Translations under genes and position numbers: made by a program | Origin: Leifsonia shinshuensis | GTDB lineage: Bacteria > Actinomycetota > Actinomycetes > Actinomycetales > Microbacteriaceae | Direction of reading: 5' to 3' | DNA: 64,000 nucleotides | Assembly: GCF_013410375.1 (NCBI RefSeq) | Contig: NZ_JACCFL010000001.1 | Span: forward strand, 992,001-1,056,000 | The notes under the pieces: generated by a model | Database searches by the model: none | What the model saw: only the letters and a program-made list of their open reading frames with translations | What the model was told of the DNA's origin: nothing | In this document: in pieces, positions 26,226 to 34,978 of the stretch | Position numbering within the stretch: the first letter of the stretch is position 1 | Layout: each line of letters starts with the position of its first letter

Positions 26226-27110
26226 GTGCCCCAACCCCTCGTGCTGGACACGGACATCGGAACGGATGTCGATGACATCCTCGCTCTGTCCATGATCGTG
26301 GGTTCTCCGGAACTCGATCTCACCGGTGTCACAACTGTCTACGGCGACGTCCGGCTTCGCGCCCGGATGATCGCGCGCACTCTCGCTGTCGCTGGCGCAC
26401 TGCGCCCCGTGATCGTCCCCGGCCTCGGGCTCACCCGGTCCGGTCGTCCGGTCTGGTGGCCCGGTCACGAGGGCCGTTTGATGCCGGACTTGGAGATCGA
26501 GGTCATCGACGATGATCTCGATGCGATCACGGTTCTCGCATCGGCGAGCACGGTGGCGGCGATCGGTCCGCTGACGAACATCGCCGCAATGACGGAGAGA
26601 CCCGATCGGGCTGTCGATCACATCGTGATGATGGGTGGCGAGTTCCGCCTCGGTCGGCCCGAGCACAACATCGTCTGCGACGTCGATGCCGCCGATGTCG
26701 TCTTCCGTTCCGGTGTGCTGCTGACAGCGGTCGGGCTCGACCAAACCGAGCGCGTCCGCATTACCGAACGCTCTCTGGAGGCCATCGAAACTGCGGGCCC
26801 GCTCGGCGACCTCCTGTATAGCGAGGTGCGCCAGTTCTGGTCCTTCGCAGAGCAGGACTACAACGTCCCCCACGACCCAGTGGCGGTTCTCGCCATCGCC
26901 CGGCCTGACCTGTTCACGACCGAGCGAGGTCAGATCACCGTGGCCACATCCGGACCCGACGCCGGAGTGACCACCTTCGTACCCGATCCCGCTGGCCCGC
27001 ACCGTGTCGTCACAGATGTCGACACAGAGCAGGTGGCCTCCGAGATCGTCTCGCGCATCGTCGCCGCTGGCGTGCGCAACCTTGCACCGCTCGAAGAGGA
27101 GAAGCAATGA
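26226..27110 (+). CDS. Nucleoside hydrolase (IunH/ribonucleoside family)
   Basis: The 294-residue enzyme has the calcium/ribose motif DTDIGTDVDD (residues 8-17), the NIAAM helix after TVAAIGPL, and MMGGEFRLGRPEHN at the expected position. The family hydrolyses the N-glycosidic bond of purine or pyrimidine nucleosides to base plus ribose. There is no signal peptide, so it acts in the cytoplasm on imported nucleosides. The start is GTG 26226 with AAAGGA upstream. It is the first gene of a five-gene operon with CUT1 transport genes and a ribokinase-like gene; its stop overlaps the next start. Confidence 0.93.
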   Translation: MPQPLVLDTDIGTDVDDILALSMIVGSPELDLTGVTTVYGDVRLRARMIARTLAVAGALRPVIVPGLGLTRSGRPVWWPGHEGRLMPDLEIEVIDDDLDAITVLASASTVAAIGPLTNIAAMTERPDRAVDHIVMMGGEFRLGRPEHNIVCDVDAADVVFRSGVLLTAVGLDQTERVRITERSLEAIETAGPLGDLLYSEVRQFWSFAEQDYNVPHDPVAVLAIARPDLFTTERGQITVATSGPDAGVTTFVPDPAGPHRVVTDVDTEQVASEIVSRIVAAGVRNLAPLEEEKQ

Positions 27111-28396
27111 AGAAGCACACCCGAAAGGTCCTGGCAGTAGCCGCGGTCGCCTTGATCCCGCTGGCCGGCTTGGCCGCCTGTGCGTCCGGGAGCGCCGGCA
27201 GCGACAAGGTGACCATCACGTTCGCCAACGCCGACACCTCGGCCACCTGGGGCGACGCCGTGAAGGGGTTCGAGAAGGCCAACCCGAACATCACCGTCAA
27301 GCAGCTCAACATCCCGTACGCGCAATACGTGGCGACCATCAACCAGCGCATGGGGCAGGGCGGCGGCGGAATCGACGTCATGGTCGTGGACGCGGGCGGC
27401 GCGCTGGCGGACTTCGCCAGCCGAGGCTACCTCGCGGACATCAGCGACCTGAAGCAGCAGGCCATCGATACAGCCGTGAGCGAGGACATGGTCACCGCGC
27501 GGGAGTACAAGGGCAAGCTGTACGCCCTCGAGCCGTGGACCACTTCGCAGTTCCTCTACTTCAACAAGGATCTGCTCGCCAAAGCCGGCGTTCAGGAGCC
27601 CTCGACCGATCCCTCCCAGCCATGGACCTATGAGCAGCTCACCGACGCGGCCAAGAAGGTCAAGGCGACCAACGCCGCCGAGTACGCGTTCCTGTTCGAC
27701 CAGTGGGACAGCTACTACCAGCTCCAGATGGTCGGCGCTTCCGCGGGAGGCGGCAACGGGATCTCGGACGGCGGCAAGGTCGACTTCGCGAACGCGGGAT
27801 GGCAGAAGGCGCTGACCTGGTACCACGACCTGTTCACCGATGGGATCTCGCCGCGCGGGATCACCAACGACAAGAACGGGCCGCTGTTCCAGACCGGCAA
27901 GGCCGCGTTCATGATCTCCGGTCCGTGGGGCGTTTCGGTCGCCGCGCAGGGCAAGATCAACTTCGGCATCGCGCCCGCCCCGTACTTCGACGGCGGCAAG
28001 CAGGCCACGTCAACGGATTCGTGGGGCGTTGCGGTCTCGGCGAAGTCGAAGCAGACGGACGCTGCCAAGAAGTTCCTGCAGTACCTGACGATCAACTCGA
28101 CGGGGAACACGGAGTCCGCTCAGGTCGCCAACATCACGCCCACCAACAAGGACGCCTATCCGGCATACGCGACCAAGGCGAACGCCACCGCGGGGGCTTC
28201 CAGCGCCAACTTCGGTGACGTGATGCAGTACCAGCTGAAGCACAACGCGGTCCACCGTCCGAACGTCCTCGGCTACAGCGTCTTCGAGCCGGGCGCGGAC
28301 CAGATGTTCGCCGACATCCGAAACGGCGCGGACCCCAAGACCGCGGCGCAGAAGGCTGACGACGAGCTCACTGCTCAGATCGCACGGCTGAAGTAG
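27107..28396 (+). CDS. Extracellular solute-binding lipoprotein, family 1 (CUT1 type)
   Basis: The 429-residue protein has a lipoprotein signal (MKKHTRKVLAVAAVALIPLA, lipid Cys about 25) and the SBP_bac_1 fold, shown by GFEKANPNITVKQLNIPYAQY and FQTGKAAFMISGPWGV. CUT1 binding proteins usually take up oligosaccharides or polyols. Its position between a nucleoside hydrolase and a ribokinase-like gene points to a nucleoside or ribosyl ligand. It overlaps the hydrolase gene by 4 bp. Confidence 0.93.
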   Translation: MKKHTRKVLAVAAVALIPLAGLAACASGSAGSDKVTITFANADTSATWGDAVKGFEKANPNITVKQLNIPYAQYVATINQRMGQGGGGIDVMVVDAGGALADFASRGYLADISDLKQQAIDTAVSEDMVTAREYKGKLYALEPWTTSQFLYFNKDLLAKAGVQEPSTDPSQPWTYEQLTDAAKKVKATNAAEYAFLFDQWDSYYQLQMVGASAGGGNGISDGGKVDFANAGWQKALTWYHDLFTDGISPRGITNDKNGPLFQTGKAAFMISGPWGVSVAAQGKINFGIAPAPYFDGGKQATSTDSWGVAVSAKSKQTDAAKKFLQYLTINSTGNTESAQVANITPTNKDAYPAYATKANATAGASSANFGDVMQYQLKHNAVHRPNVLGYSVFEPGADQMFADIRNGADPKTAAQKADDELTAQIARLK

Positions 28397-28399
28397 CTT

Positions 28400-29332
28400 A
28401 TGACCGTGTTCAGCACCAAGGCGGCGTCGGGGGTCACGACCTCCGGCGCCGCCCGGCGGCGTGTTTCGGTTCGCGCCCGCCGAGACTTGCTTGTCGCGGC
28501 CGCGCTCTTGGCGCCGGCCCTGATCATCCTCATCGTGATGCGAGTCGTGCCGATGGTCAGTGCCGTCAGCACCAGCTTCCAGCATCAGTCGCTCTCCGAG
28601 GGGTCGAGCTTCACCGGCCTTGCCAACTACGCGTACCTCTTCACGTCGCCGGACTTCTACTCGGTGCTCTGGGTGACGTTGACGTTCAACATCGTGGTCA
28701 ACCCGGTCATCGTCGTCCTTTCCACGGCAGTCGCACTTCTGTACACCCAGCGTGTGCCCGCGGTGGGACTCTGGCGGTCGCTGGTCTTCGTGCCGGCGGC
28801 CGTTCCGGGTGCCGTTGTGACGTTGATCTGGAGCACAGCACTGCAGCCCGACGGCCTCGTGAATTCGATCCTCACGTTCTTCGGCCTGCCCCCTCAGCCG
28901 TTCTTCACTTCTGCGAGCCAGGCAGCGATGTCGATCGGCATCCTCGTGACGTGGGGTGCGCTCGGCTACTGGATGATCTTCATCATCGCGGGGCTGAACG
29001 ACATCCCGGACTCGCTGCACGAAGCCGCGATGATCGATGGCGCCAACTGGTGGCGTCGGCTGTTCTCGATCACGCTCCCGCTCCTGAAGCGACCCATGGC
29101 GTTCGTCCTGGTGGCGTGCACAGTCGGCAACTTCCTGCAGTTCGCTCCCGTGCAGATCCTCACGAAGGGCGGACCGGAAGGTTCCACCAACTTCATCATG
29201 TACGACATCTTCAATCGAGCGTTCCTGCTCAACGATCAAGGCGTCGGCCAAGCCGAGGTGGTCGTCCTCATGGCCATACTCGCGATCATCGTCGCCATCC
29301 AGTTCCGACTTCTGCGAGACGATACCCGATGA
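28400..29332 (+). CDS. CUT1 ABC permease, MalF type
   Basis: The 310-residue protein has six membrane spans and the MalF-like EAA loop (LHEAAMIDGANWWRRLFSITLPLLK) that contacts the ATPase. The gene starts 3 bp after the binding-protein stop and overlaps the next permease by 4 bp. No ATP-binding gene is in the operon; a shared MsmK-type ATPase elsewhere probably energises it, as is common for CUT1 systems in Actinobacteria. Confidence 0.95.
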   Translation: MTVFSTKAASGVTTSGAARRRVSVRARRDLLVAAALLAPALIILIVMRVVPMVSAVSTSFQHQSLSEGSSFTGLANYAYLFTSPDFYSVLWVTLTFNIVVNPVIVVLSTAVALLYTQRVPAVGLWRSLVFVPAAVPGAVVTLIWSTALQPDGLVNSILTFFGLPPQPFFTSASQAAMSIGILVTWGALGYWMIFIIAGLNDIPDSLHEAAMIDGANWWRRLFSITLPLLKRPMAFVLVACTVGNFLQFAPVQILTKGGPEGSTNFIMYDIFNRAFLLNDQGVGQAEVVVLMAILAIIVAIQFRLLRDDTR

Positions 29333-30165
29333 AGCAATCACGGCGCGCCACCATCACCCTGCTCGTGGCCTCCATTGTCACGGCGATCGTCGTCTTCCTG
29401 CCGCTGTGGTGGGTCTTCGTCTCGTCGCTGCGCCCCGGCAACACCTACGTGAACTACACGACTCCGCTGTCGTGGCTGGCGTTCATCCCGATCGGCGGCG
29501 ACCTCACCAACTATGTTTCGGTGTTCTCGGGGCCCTTCCTGATCGGTCTGGGCAACAGCTTTCTTGTTGCAGGTCTCACGATCCTCCTCGGCCTGATCGT
29601 CGCCGTACCCGCCGCCTACGTTCTCGCCACCATTCCGTTCAAGGGACGAGGGCTCGTCTTCAGCTTCATCGTCATCGTCTCGATGATCCCCTTCGACGCG
29701 ATCTCGATCCCGCTGGCCTCTCTGTTCCAGAACTGGGGGCTCTCGGATTCCTACGCGGGACTGATCCTCCCGGCCCTCGCCAACGGATTCGCCATCTTCA
29801 TGCTGCGTCAGTTCTTCCTCGGCATCCCGACCGAGTTGCTCGACGCCGCCGCGGTCGACGGCCTCGGCCGATTCGGCACGCTCTGGTGGATCGTCCTCCC
29901 CTCGGCCAGGCCCGCGCTGATCGGCGCGAGCATGATGCTCTTCCTCTCCCAGTGGCAGGCGTATCTCTGGCCCCTGCTGATCGGCACATCGCCGGAGAGG
30001 CAGCTCGCCCCGATTGCGCTGGCCAACCTCAGCACACTTTTCACGGTCGACATGGGCCAGATCCTCGCGGGCTCGTTCGTGCTCAGCATCATCCCGATGA
30101 TTCTTCTGCTTCTCTTCCAGCGGCAGTACACCCAGTCGCTGTCGTCGACAGGGATCAAAGGATGA
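29329..30165 (+). CDS. CUT1 ABC permease, MalG type
   Basis: The 278-residue protein has six hydrophobic spans and the MalG EAA loop (ELLDAAAVDGLGRFGTLWWIVLP). ATG 29329 overlaps the stop of the MalF-type gene (ATGA) and its own stop overlaps the kinase start. It forms the second half of the pore. Confidence 0.95.
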   Translation: MKQSRRATITLLVASIVTAIVVFLPLWWVFVSSLRPGNTYVNYTTPLSWLAFIPIGGDLTNYVSVFSGPFLIGLGNSFLVAGLTILLGLIVAVPAAYVLATIPFKGRGLVFSFIVIVSMIPFDAISIPLASLFQNWGLSDSYAGLILPALANGFAIFMLRQFFLGIPTELLDAAAVDGLGRFGTLWWIVLPSARPALIGASMMLFLSQWQAYLWPLLIGTSPERQLAPIALANLSTLFTVDMGQILAGSFVLSIIPMILLLLFQRQYTQSLSSTGIKG

Positions 30166-31097
30166 CGTCCGGAAAGCTGCTGGTGGTCGGCTCGCTCAAT
30201 CAGGACACGTCGCTGAAGGTGCACGTGTTGCCGAAGCCCGGCGAGACCGTCGCCGCGATCGATGTGCTCGTCTCAGCCGGCGGGAAGAGCGCAAATCAGG
30301 CCGTCGCGGCCTCACGGCTGGGAGCCGAGGTGTCCCTCATCGGCGCGGTCGGAGACGACGAGGCAGGGACGGCACTGCGACGACAGCTGGAGGCGAGCGG
30401 CGTTGACACCTCCAGTGTGTCGACGATCGTGTCGACGGCAACGGGAACCGCCCTCATCACGGTGGATGATCAGGGCGAGAACACCATCGTCGTTGCCGCC
30501 GGGGCGAACGACCACCTCACGCCCGAGCGCATCGGTGATTCAGACTTCGGCGGCGCCGCGATCATCTCCCTCTGCCTCGAGGTCCCCGATCACGTGCTGG
30601 TCTACGCTGCGCTTCGGGCGAAGCGTCAGGGCGCGAGGGTGATGCTCAATGCTTCGCCGCTGCGTGCGTTCGACTGCGCCCTCCTGGAGTTGGCCGACAT
30701 CGTCGTCGTGAACGAGCACGAGTATTCCGCTCTGTTCGGTGAGCTTCCGGCCGAGGACGACGACTGGCTCACCAAGCTCGCGGAACTCGCGACGCAGCTG
30801 CTGATCGTCACTCTAGGGAAGGATGGCGCGATCGCCGTGGACAGATCCACGCCGACGCCGACCATTCATCGTCAGGAGAGCCGTCATGTCGAGGCTGTCG
30901 ACACGACAGGCTGCGGTGACGCTCTTGCCGGCGTGCTCGCCGGCGAACTCTCCAAGGGAACACCTCTACCCGAGGCTTTGGAACGAGCGACTGCATTTGC
31001 GTCGCTGGTGGCAACGCGGTCAGGCGCTCAATCCTCCTACCCGTCACGGGAGGCCTTCGCCCAGTGGCAGGCTGAGCAGGCCTACGCGTACGAGTGA
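30162..31097 (+). CDS. PfkB-family sugar kinase (ribokinase-like)
   Basis: The 311-residue kinase has the N-terminal PfkB motif in GGKSANQAVAASRLGAEVSLIGAVGDDEAG, which is close to ribokinase (GGKGANQA). It also has the C-terminal catalytic loop DTTGCGDALAGVLAGELS, with Cys in place of the usual Ala in GAGD. It would phosphorylate the ribose freed by the nucleoside hydrolase and feed the pentose phosphate pathway. A nucleoside kinase role is less likely but possible. The last 16 bp overlap the convergent LacI gene. Confidence 0.92.
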   Translation: MTSGKLLVVGSLNQDTSLKVHVLPKPGETVAAIDVLVSAGGKSANQAVAASRLGAEVSLIGAVGDDEAGTALRRQLEASGVDTSSVSTIVSTATGTALITVDDQGENTIVVAAGANDHLTPERIGDSDFGGAAIISLCLEVPDHVLVYAALRAKRQGARVMLNASPLRAFDCALLELADIVVVNEHEYSALFGELPAEDDDWLTKLAELATQLLIVTLGKDGAIAVDRSTPTPTIHRQESRHVEAVDTTGCGDALAGVLAGELSKGTPLPEALERATAFASLVATRSGAQSSYPSREAFAQWQAEQAYAYE

Positions 31098-32089
31098 CAC
31101 CCGCACGACGCGCGCGTCACCAGGCTGACGCCGACCCGTTCGTGCACAGGAATGAATGGGTCGGCGAGCACCGCTGCGAGAGCAGCAGCAGCGATCTCCT
31201 CGATCGGCTGCTCGATAGCACTCAACGGCGGGTCGCTGTACGCGGCGTCCTCGGTTCCGTCGAACGAGATCACCGCAAGATCCTCGGGGACCCGCACGTT
31301 CGCCTCGCGAGCCGCGCGCAACAGACCCAGGGCCTGAACGTCCGAGCTCACGAATAGCGCATCGGGTGCGCGGTCAGGGTTCTTCAGCAGCCGACGACCG
31401 GCTTCATACCCACCGTTCCGGGTGAACTCAGCTCGCTCGACGAAGCTCAGTGCTTCGGTCTGGCCAGCGCTTCGTACGGTGTCCTCCCAGCCCTTCAAGC
31501 GCTCGTCAGCTCCTGGCCCTCCCTCGGGACCGGCCAGGTGTCCGATACGCTTTCGGCCGTGTTGAAGGAGGTGCTCGACTGCCATCTGTGCGCCGCCATA
31601 GTTGTCGGGCAATATCACAGCCTGATCCGCCGCGGCGCGTCGATCGAGGTACACGGTTGGCGTACGACCGACCGCCATCGTGGTGCTCGGGTCCAAGCTG
31701 ACGACGATGAGGCCGTCCACCTGGCGTCCGACAAGAGAGTCGATCTGTGCGGCCTCGCGATCTATGTCGTTGTCAGAATCACCGAGGAGCAGAGCGTAAC
31801 CGGCGTCAAAAGCCCGATTGGACACCGCCTGCGCGAGTGCCCCGAAGTATGTGTTGCTGACGTCCGGCACGACAAGGCCCACGGCGGTCGCCCGCTGCAG
31901 ACGCAAGGCCCGGGCTGCAGCATTTGGTCGGTACCCCAGGGTCTCCATGGAGGCGAGGACCCGCTCGCGCGTCGCTTTGGCCACTGGACGCGGACCGTTG
32001 TTCACGACGTAGCTCACGACAGCGGTGGAAACCCGGGCGTGCTTGGCGACGTCAGAGCGTGTGACTTCACGCTTGCCAGTGTCGGTCAT
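31082..32089 (-). CDS. LacI-family transcriptional regulator of the nucleoside operon
   Basis: The 335-residue protein has the N-terminal HTH (VTRSDVAKHARVSTAVVSYVVNNG) with the hinge helix (AARALRLQRA) and a periplasmic-binding-like effector domain (GLVVPDVSNTYFGALAQAV; ISFDGTEDAAYSDPPLSAI). Effectors of this fold are usually the sugar or nucleoside of the pathway. ATG 32089 has GAGG 4 nt upstream. Operator-like boxes occur in front of it and in front of the operon, so it probably represses both itself and the transport genes. Confidence 0.93.
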   Translation of the reverse strand: MTDTGKREVTRSDVAKHARVSTAVVSYVVNNGPRPVAKATRERVLASMETLGYRPNAAARALRLQRATAVGLVVPDVSNTYFGALAQAVSNRAFDAGYALLLGDSDNDIDREAAQIDSLVGRQVDGLIVVSLDPSTTMAVGRTPTVYLDRRAAADQAVILPDNYGGAQMAVEHLLQHGRKRIGHLAGPEGGPGADERLKGWEDTVRSAGQTEALSFVERAEFTRNGGYEAGRRLLKNPDRAPDALFVSSDVQALGLLRAAREANVRVPEDLAVISFDGTEDAAYSDPPLSAIEQPIEEIAAAALAAVLADPFIPVHERVGVSLVTRASCGCHSYA

Positions 32090-32108
32090 GGGCCCTCTTT
32101 CAAGAGAA

Positions 32109-32133
32109 TCTACTCGCGTAGTCTATCGGTAGA
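32109..32133. promoter_or_regulatory. Two LacI-type operator boxes in front of the regulator
   Basis: TCTACTCGCGTAGT (32109-32122) and TCTATCGGTAGA (32122-32133) both show TCTA/TAGA-type arms around a central CG, the usual LacI operator form. The first shares TCTACTCGCGT with the box at 26182. They lie 20-44 bp before the start codon, where a repressor would block transcription. Confidence 0.65.
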
Positions 32134-32183
32134 CCGAGGTGCTTTAAAGCTGTTGACCGGCGGCTTTCGAATCGGAAACCACG

Positions 32184-33056
32184 TTAACAAATCCGTGTGG
32201 CCACCGTGATGAACACCGTCAGCGACGCGAAGAACGGCCCACCACCCAAGTACCCGAGCCAGCGGTCCGCTTGGTCCGGGTCGAGGTATCCCGCGGCGAC
32301 CGCTCGGCGGGTGACGCGGGCGAAGCCGAAGATGCGGTCGCCCTCAATGGGGTCGGTGTAGGTGGCGGTGACCGGGATCACGGTGTCGAGTTGGAGGCCG
32401 GCGTGCTGCACGAGCCGCGGGAGTTCGCTGCCGATGCGCGGGTTGCGGATCACCTCCTCGATGACGAAGCGCCGGTAGGTCTCGGCGAGTTCGGGTTCGG
32501 GGCTGTCGATGACGAGGGTCTGCCAGTCCGGCTCGGCGAGGACGACCCGGCCGTCCGGGCGCAGTATGCGCCGGAGCTCGCTCAGCACGGTCGCGGGGGC
32601 GGTGAGGTGCTGCGCGGTCCGGTCGACATAGGCCCGGTCGACCGACCCGTCGTCGAGGGCGAGCGTGTGGGCGTCGCCGACGATCAGCTTCAGTCGTGGG
32701 TCCTCGAACCGGTCTCGCGCGGCGCGGAGCGCTTCTTCGTCGGCGTCGACGCCGATCAGGGAGCCGGCCGGGCCGAGGGCGCGCAGGAGGGGGTCGAGTT
32801 CGCCGCCGGTGCCGCAGCCGAGATCGAGGATCGTGTTGGCGGGGTCGATCGCGAGCTGCTCGATCGCGAGCGTCTTGTAGGTCCGGCCGGCCGGGGATGC
32901 CGCGGCTCGGAGCAGATAGTCCGAGGGGCGTTGGGCTTCGAACTTCGACGCGGGCGGCTCGTCCGGGATCAGCTGCCGGCGGGCGCTCGTGTAGGACTCG
33001 CCCGTCTTCGCCGCGCGCAGGCGGACTCGGCGTTTGAGGTTGCGGTTCCGGGTCAT
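32184..33056 (-). CDS. SAM-dependent methyltransferase, class I
   Basis: The 290-residue protein has a Rossmann methyltransferase domain from about residue 70. Motif I is ILDLGCGTGGELDPLL, the acidic residue lies in GVDADEEAL, and GDAHTLALDDGSVD follows, as in the methyltransf_11/25 group. A basic N-terminal 50 residues (NLKRRVRLRAAKTGESYTSARRQL) resemble a DNA- or RNA-binding tail found in some actinobacterial proteins. The substrate cannot be read. The 212-bp gap to the PadR gene separates the divergent start. Confidence 0.88.
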   Translation of the reverse strand: MTRNRNLKRRVRLRAAKTGESYTSARRQLIPDEPPASKFEAQRPSDYLLRAAASPAGRTYKTLAIEQLAIDPANTILDLGCGTGGELDPLLRALGPAGSLIGVDADEEALRAARDRFEDPRLKLIVGDAHTLALDDGSVDRAYVDRTAQHLTAPATVLSELRRILRPDGRVVLAEPDWQTLVIDSPEPELAETYRRFVIEEVIRNPRIGSELPRLVQHAGLQLDTVIPVTATYTDPIEGDRIFGFARVTRRAVAAGYLDPDQADRWLGYLGGGPFFASLTVFITVATRIC

Positions 33057-33231
33057 GACGCTCCTTCACGCCGCGAAGCGATGCCCCCAGCGGCTCGCCT
33101 CGGGGCGATCCAGGATTCGTGACCGGCCCGAGTCGAGAAGACCCTTTGCCTCGCGTGCGGCCGGCGCTGGGTGCCGGCATCGAGGTTCGGCGTGAGCCAC
33201 GCCGTGGACGGAACTCTACCTCCTTCGCCTC

Positions 33232-33270
33232 TTGATACCTAGGACTCCCATGCCTAGAATTCCTAGGTAT
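33232..33270 (+). promoter_or_regulatory. Leaderless promoter with embedded PadR operator
   Basis: TTGATA (33232-33237), a 17-bp spacer and TAGAAT (33255-33260) form a near-consensus promoter. The start codon A at 33269 is 8 bp after the -10, so the transcript should begin at the ATG itself. ATACCTAGGA (33235-33244) and TTCCTAGGTAT (33260-33270) are inverted arms overlapping both promoter elements, with a third CCTAG between them. Confidence 0.7.
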
Positions 33271-33592
33271 GGCGAACGATCGAATCAAGGGGAATCTCGA
33301 CCTCCTGCTCCTCGCCGCGCTCGCCGCCGGCCCGGCGCACGGCTACGAGCTCACCGCGAGCATCCGCGAGCGCAGCGACGGCGAGTTCGTCCTCGCCGAG
33401 GGCACCGTCTACCCGGCGCTGCACGGGCTCGAATCCCGCGGGCTGATCACGAGCTCGTGGGAGGTCGTCGGGGGCAGGCGGCGCCGCGTCTACGAGCTCA
33501 GCGGCGCCGGACGCGAGGCCCGGGATCAGCAGGCCGCCGACTGGCAGCGCTTCGCCAGCGGCATGAACCGAGTGTTGGGAGCATCCGCATGA
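33269..33592 (+). CDS. PadR-family transcriptional regulator
   Basis: The 107-residue protein has the PadR winged helix: GNLDLLLLAALAAGPAHGYELTASIRERSDGEFVLAEGTVYPALHGLES-type spacing, then RRRVYELSGAGREA. It is a short, subfamily-2-like form. No Shine-Dalgarno precedes the ATG, which agrees with the leaderless promoter. The ATGA overlap with the next gene, a HAAS-domain membrane protein, is the classic PadR-HAAS pairing in Actinobacteria and Firmicutes. It likely represses its own three-gene operon. Confidence 0.95.
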   Translation: MANDRIKGNLDLLLLAALAAGPAHGYELTASIRERSDGEFVLAEGTVYPALHGLESRGLITSSWEVVGGRRRRVYELSGAGREARDQQAADWQRFASGMNRVLGASA

Positions 33593-34371
33593 CCAGTGAT
33601 CGCATCGACGCCTACCTGGACGACATGCTCGACCGCCTGGAGGGCACCCCGGGAGAACGCCGCCGGATGCTCACCGAGGCCGAGACGCACCTGCGCGACT
33701 CCGCCGACGCGTACCAGCGCGGCGGGATGGACGCCGACGCCGCACAGGCGGCCGCGATCGACGCGTTCGGCGACGCCCCGGCGATCGCGCGCGCCGCCAA
33801 CCGCCGCCGGCCCGCCGAGCTGATCGCCGCGTGTGTTCGGGCGGCCGCGCAGCTCGCCGTGTACGGCTTCGCCGCGATCGGCGTGGCCACACTGCTCGCG
33901 CGGGCGCTGGCGCTGGTGACCTCGACCCAGTGGGTCTACGGGGCGCCCGCCGGCTACCGGTTCAGCGCGGCGCAGTGCGCGCACTGGCTCGCCGTCCAGC
34001 CGGGCGCGACCAGCTGCAGCAGCGCGGCCGCGCTGGAGAGCTCCGACGACTCCTTCCTGTTCATCCTCGTCGCGGCGGTCATCGGGCTGGTCATCGCGGG
34101 GGTCATCCTGGCCGCGATGCGGCTGGCCCGGCGGCGTCCGCTCCGCGCCACGGCTCGCCTACCGCGCACCGTCGTCACCGCGATCGGAGCGACCGCGTTC
34201 CTCGGCGCCGGTGTCGCGCTCCTCGCCGCTGGAGCCACCCAGGGCGTCTCGCGGGTGGCGTGGGGGCAGGGCGTGCTCTACACCGACGGGGTGGTCGCGC
34301 TGATCTTCGGCCTGGTCTTCCTCGTCCGGTTCCTCGTGACGATCCGACCCGTCCGGGCGTCCGCAGCGTGA
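33589..34371 (+). CDS. HAAS-type signalling domain membrane protein
   Basis: The 260-residue protein starts with a HAAS/permease-prefix domain (IDAYLDDMLDRLEGTPGERR, AAAIDAFGDAPAIARA; residues 5-70), followed by about four membrane spans (near 86-108, 152-175, 196-217, 230-250). HAAS proteins work with PadR regulators, probably passing envelope or ligand signals to them. It overlaps the PadR gene and the following small membrane gene. Confidence 0.85.
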   Translation: MTSDRIDAYLDDMLDRLEGTPGERRRMLTEAETHLRDSADAYQRGGMDADAAQAAAIDAFGDAPAIARAANRRRPAELIAACVRAAAQLAVYGFAAIGVATLLARALALVTSTQWVYGAPAGYRFSAAQCAHWLAVQPGATSCSSAAALESSDDSFLFILVAAVIGLVIAGVILAAMRLARRRPLRATARLPRTVVTAIGATAFLGAGVALLAAGATQGVSRVAWGQGVLYTDGVVALIFGLVFLVRFLVTIRPVRASAA

Positions 34372-34721
34372 ACCGGACGCTCACCGTCGTCGTCAGCGGC
34401 GCGGTCGGAATCGGGCTCGGAGCCCTCAGCGGCCGGATCCTGTTCGGCGGTTCCGCCTGGAACCTGATCCCCTGGGCGATCGTCGCGATCGCCATCGGCC
34501 TCCTCGCCACCGACCGGCTCACCGCCCTGCTCGCGTCGGGGGTGTACGGCTACCTCCTGTGCGCCGTCTTCCTCTACACCGCGAACGCCAGCAACACGCC
34601 CCAGGCGCAACGCATCCTCTTCGCGCTCGTGCTCGGCCTCGTCGGCCCGGTGTGCTCCATCGTGCTCACACTGCTCGCGCGAGTCATCTCGCGGCAGCTC
34701 GTTCGACGGCGCGAGCCGTGA
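34368..34721 (+). CDS. Small four-span membrane protein
   Basis: The 117-residue protein starts at GTG 34368 in a GTGA overlap with the HAAS gene. It has four hydrophobic segments and a basic end (RQLVRRREP). I recognise no family. Its place in the operon suggests it partners with the HAAS protein in the membrane. Confidence 0.75.
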   Translation: MNRTLTVVVSGAVGIGLGALSGRILFGGSAWNLIPWAIVAIAIGLLATDRLTALLASGVYGYLLCAVFLYTANASNTPQAQRILFALVLGLVGPVCSIVLTLLARVISRQLVRRREP

Positions 34722-34802
34722 TTGCGGCAGTGAGCGGTCGGGGTCGGCTCCACCCTCGCGCAGCGCACCCTGGCGGCTGCGCGGCTCGCGTTCTACCCTG
34801 AA

Positions 34803-34831
34803 GAAGCGCACGAAAGCGAACCGTGCGCTTC
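34803..34831. terminator. Terminator of the PadR operon
   Basis: GAAGCGCAC and GTGCGCTTC form a perfect 9-bp stem with an 11-nt loop, 82 bp after the last stop codon. The rest of the 257-bp gap to the carbonic anhydrase gene shows only a weak inverted pair CGTCGT/ACGACG (about 34934-34961) close to that gene. Confidence 0.65.
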
Positions 34832-34978
34832 TCACGCTCAGGCCCATCGAACCCTGTCTGCCCCACCCGTCGCCGACGTCGGTCGCCATTGCGAACGATC
34901 CGCCGCTCTCGGATCCGCCCAGTCACTGACCTCCGTCGTGGGGCCACGTGTTGCACGACGACAACCTGAGGACGGGCC

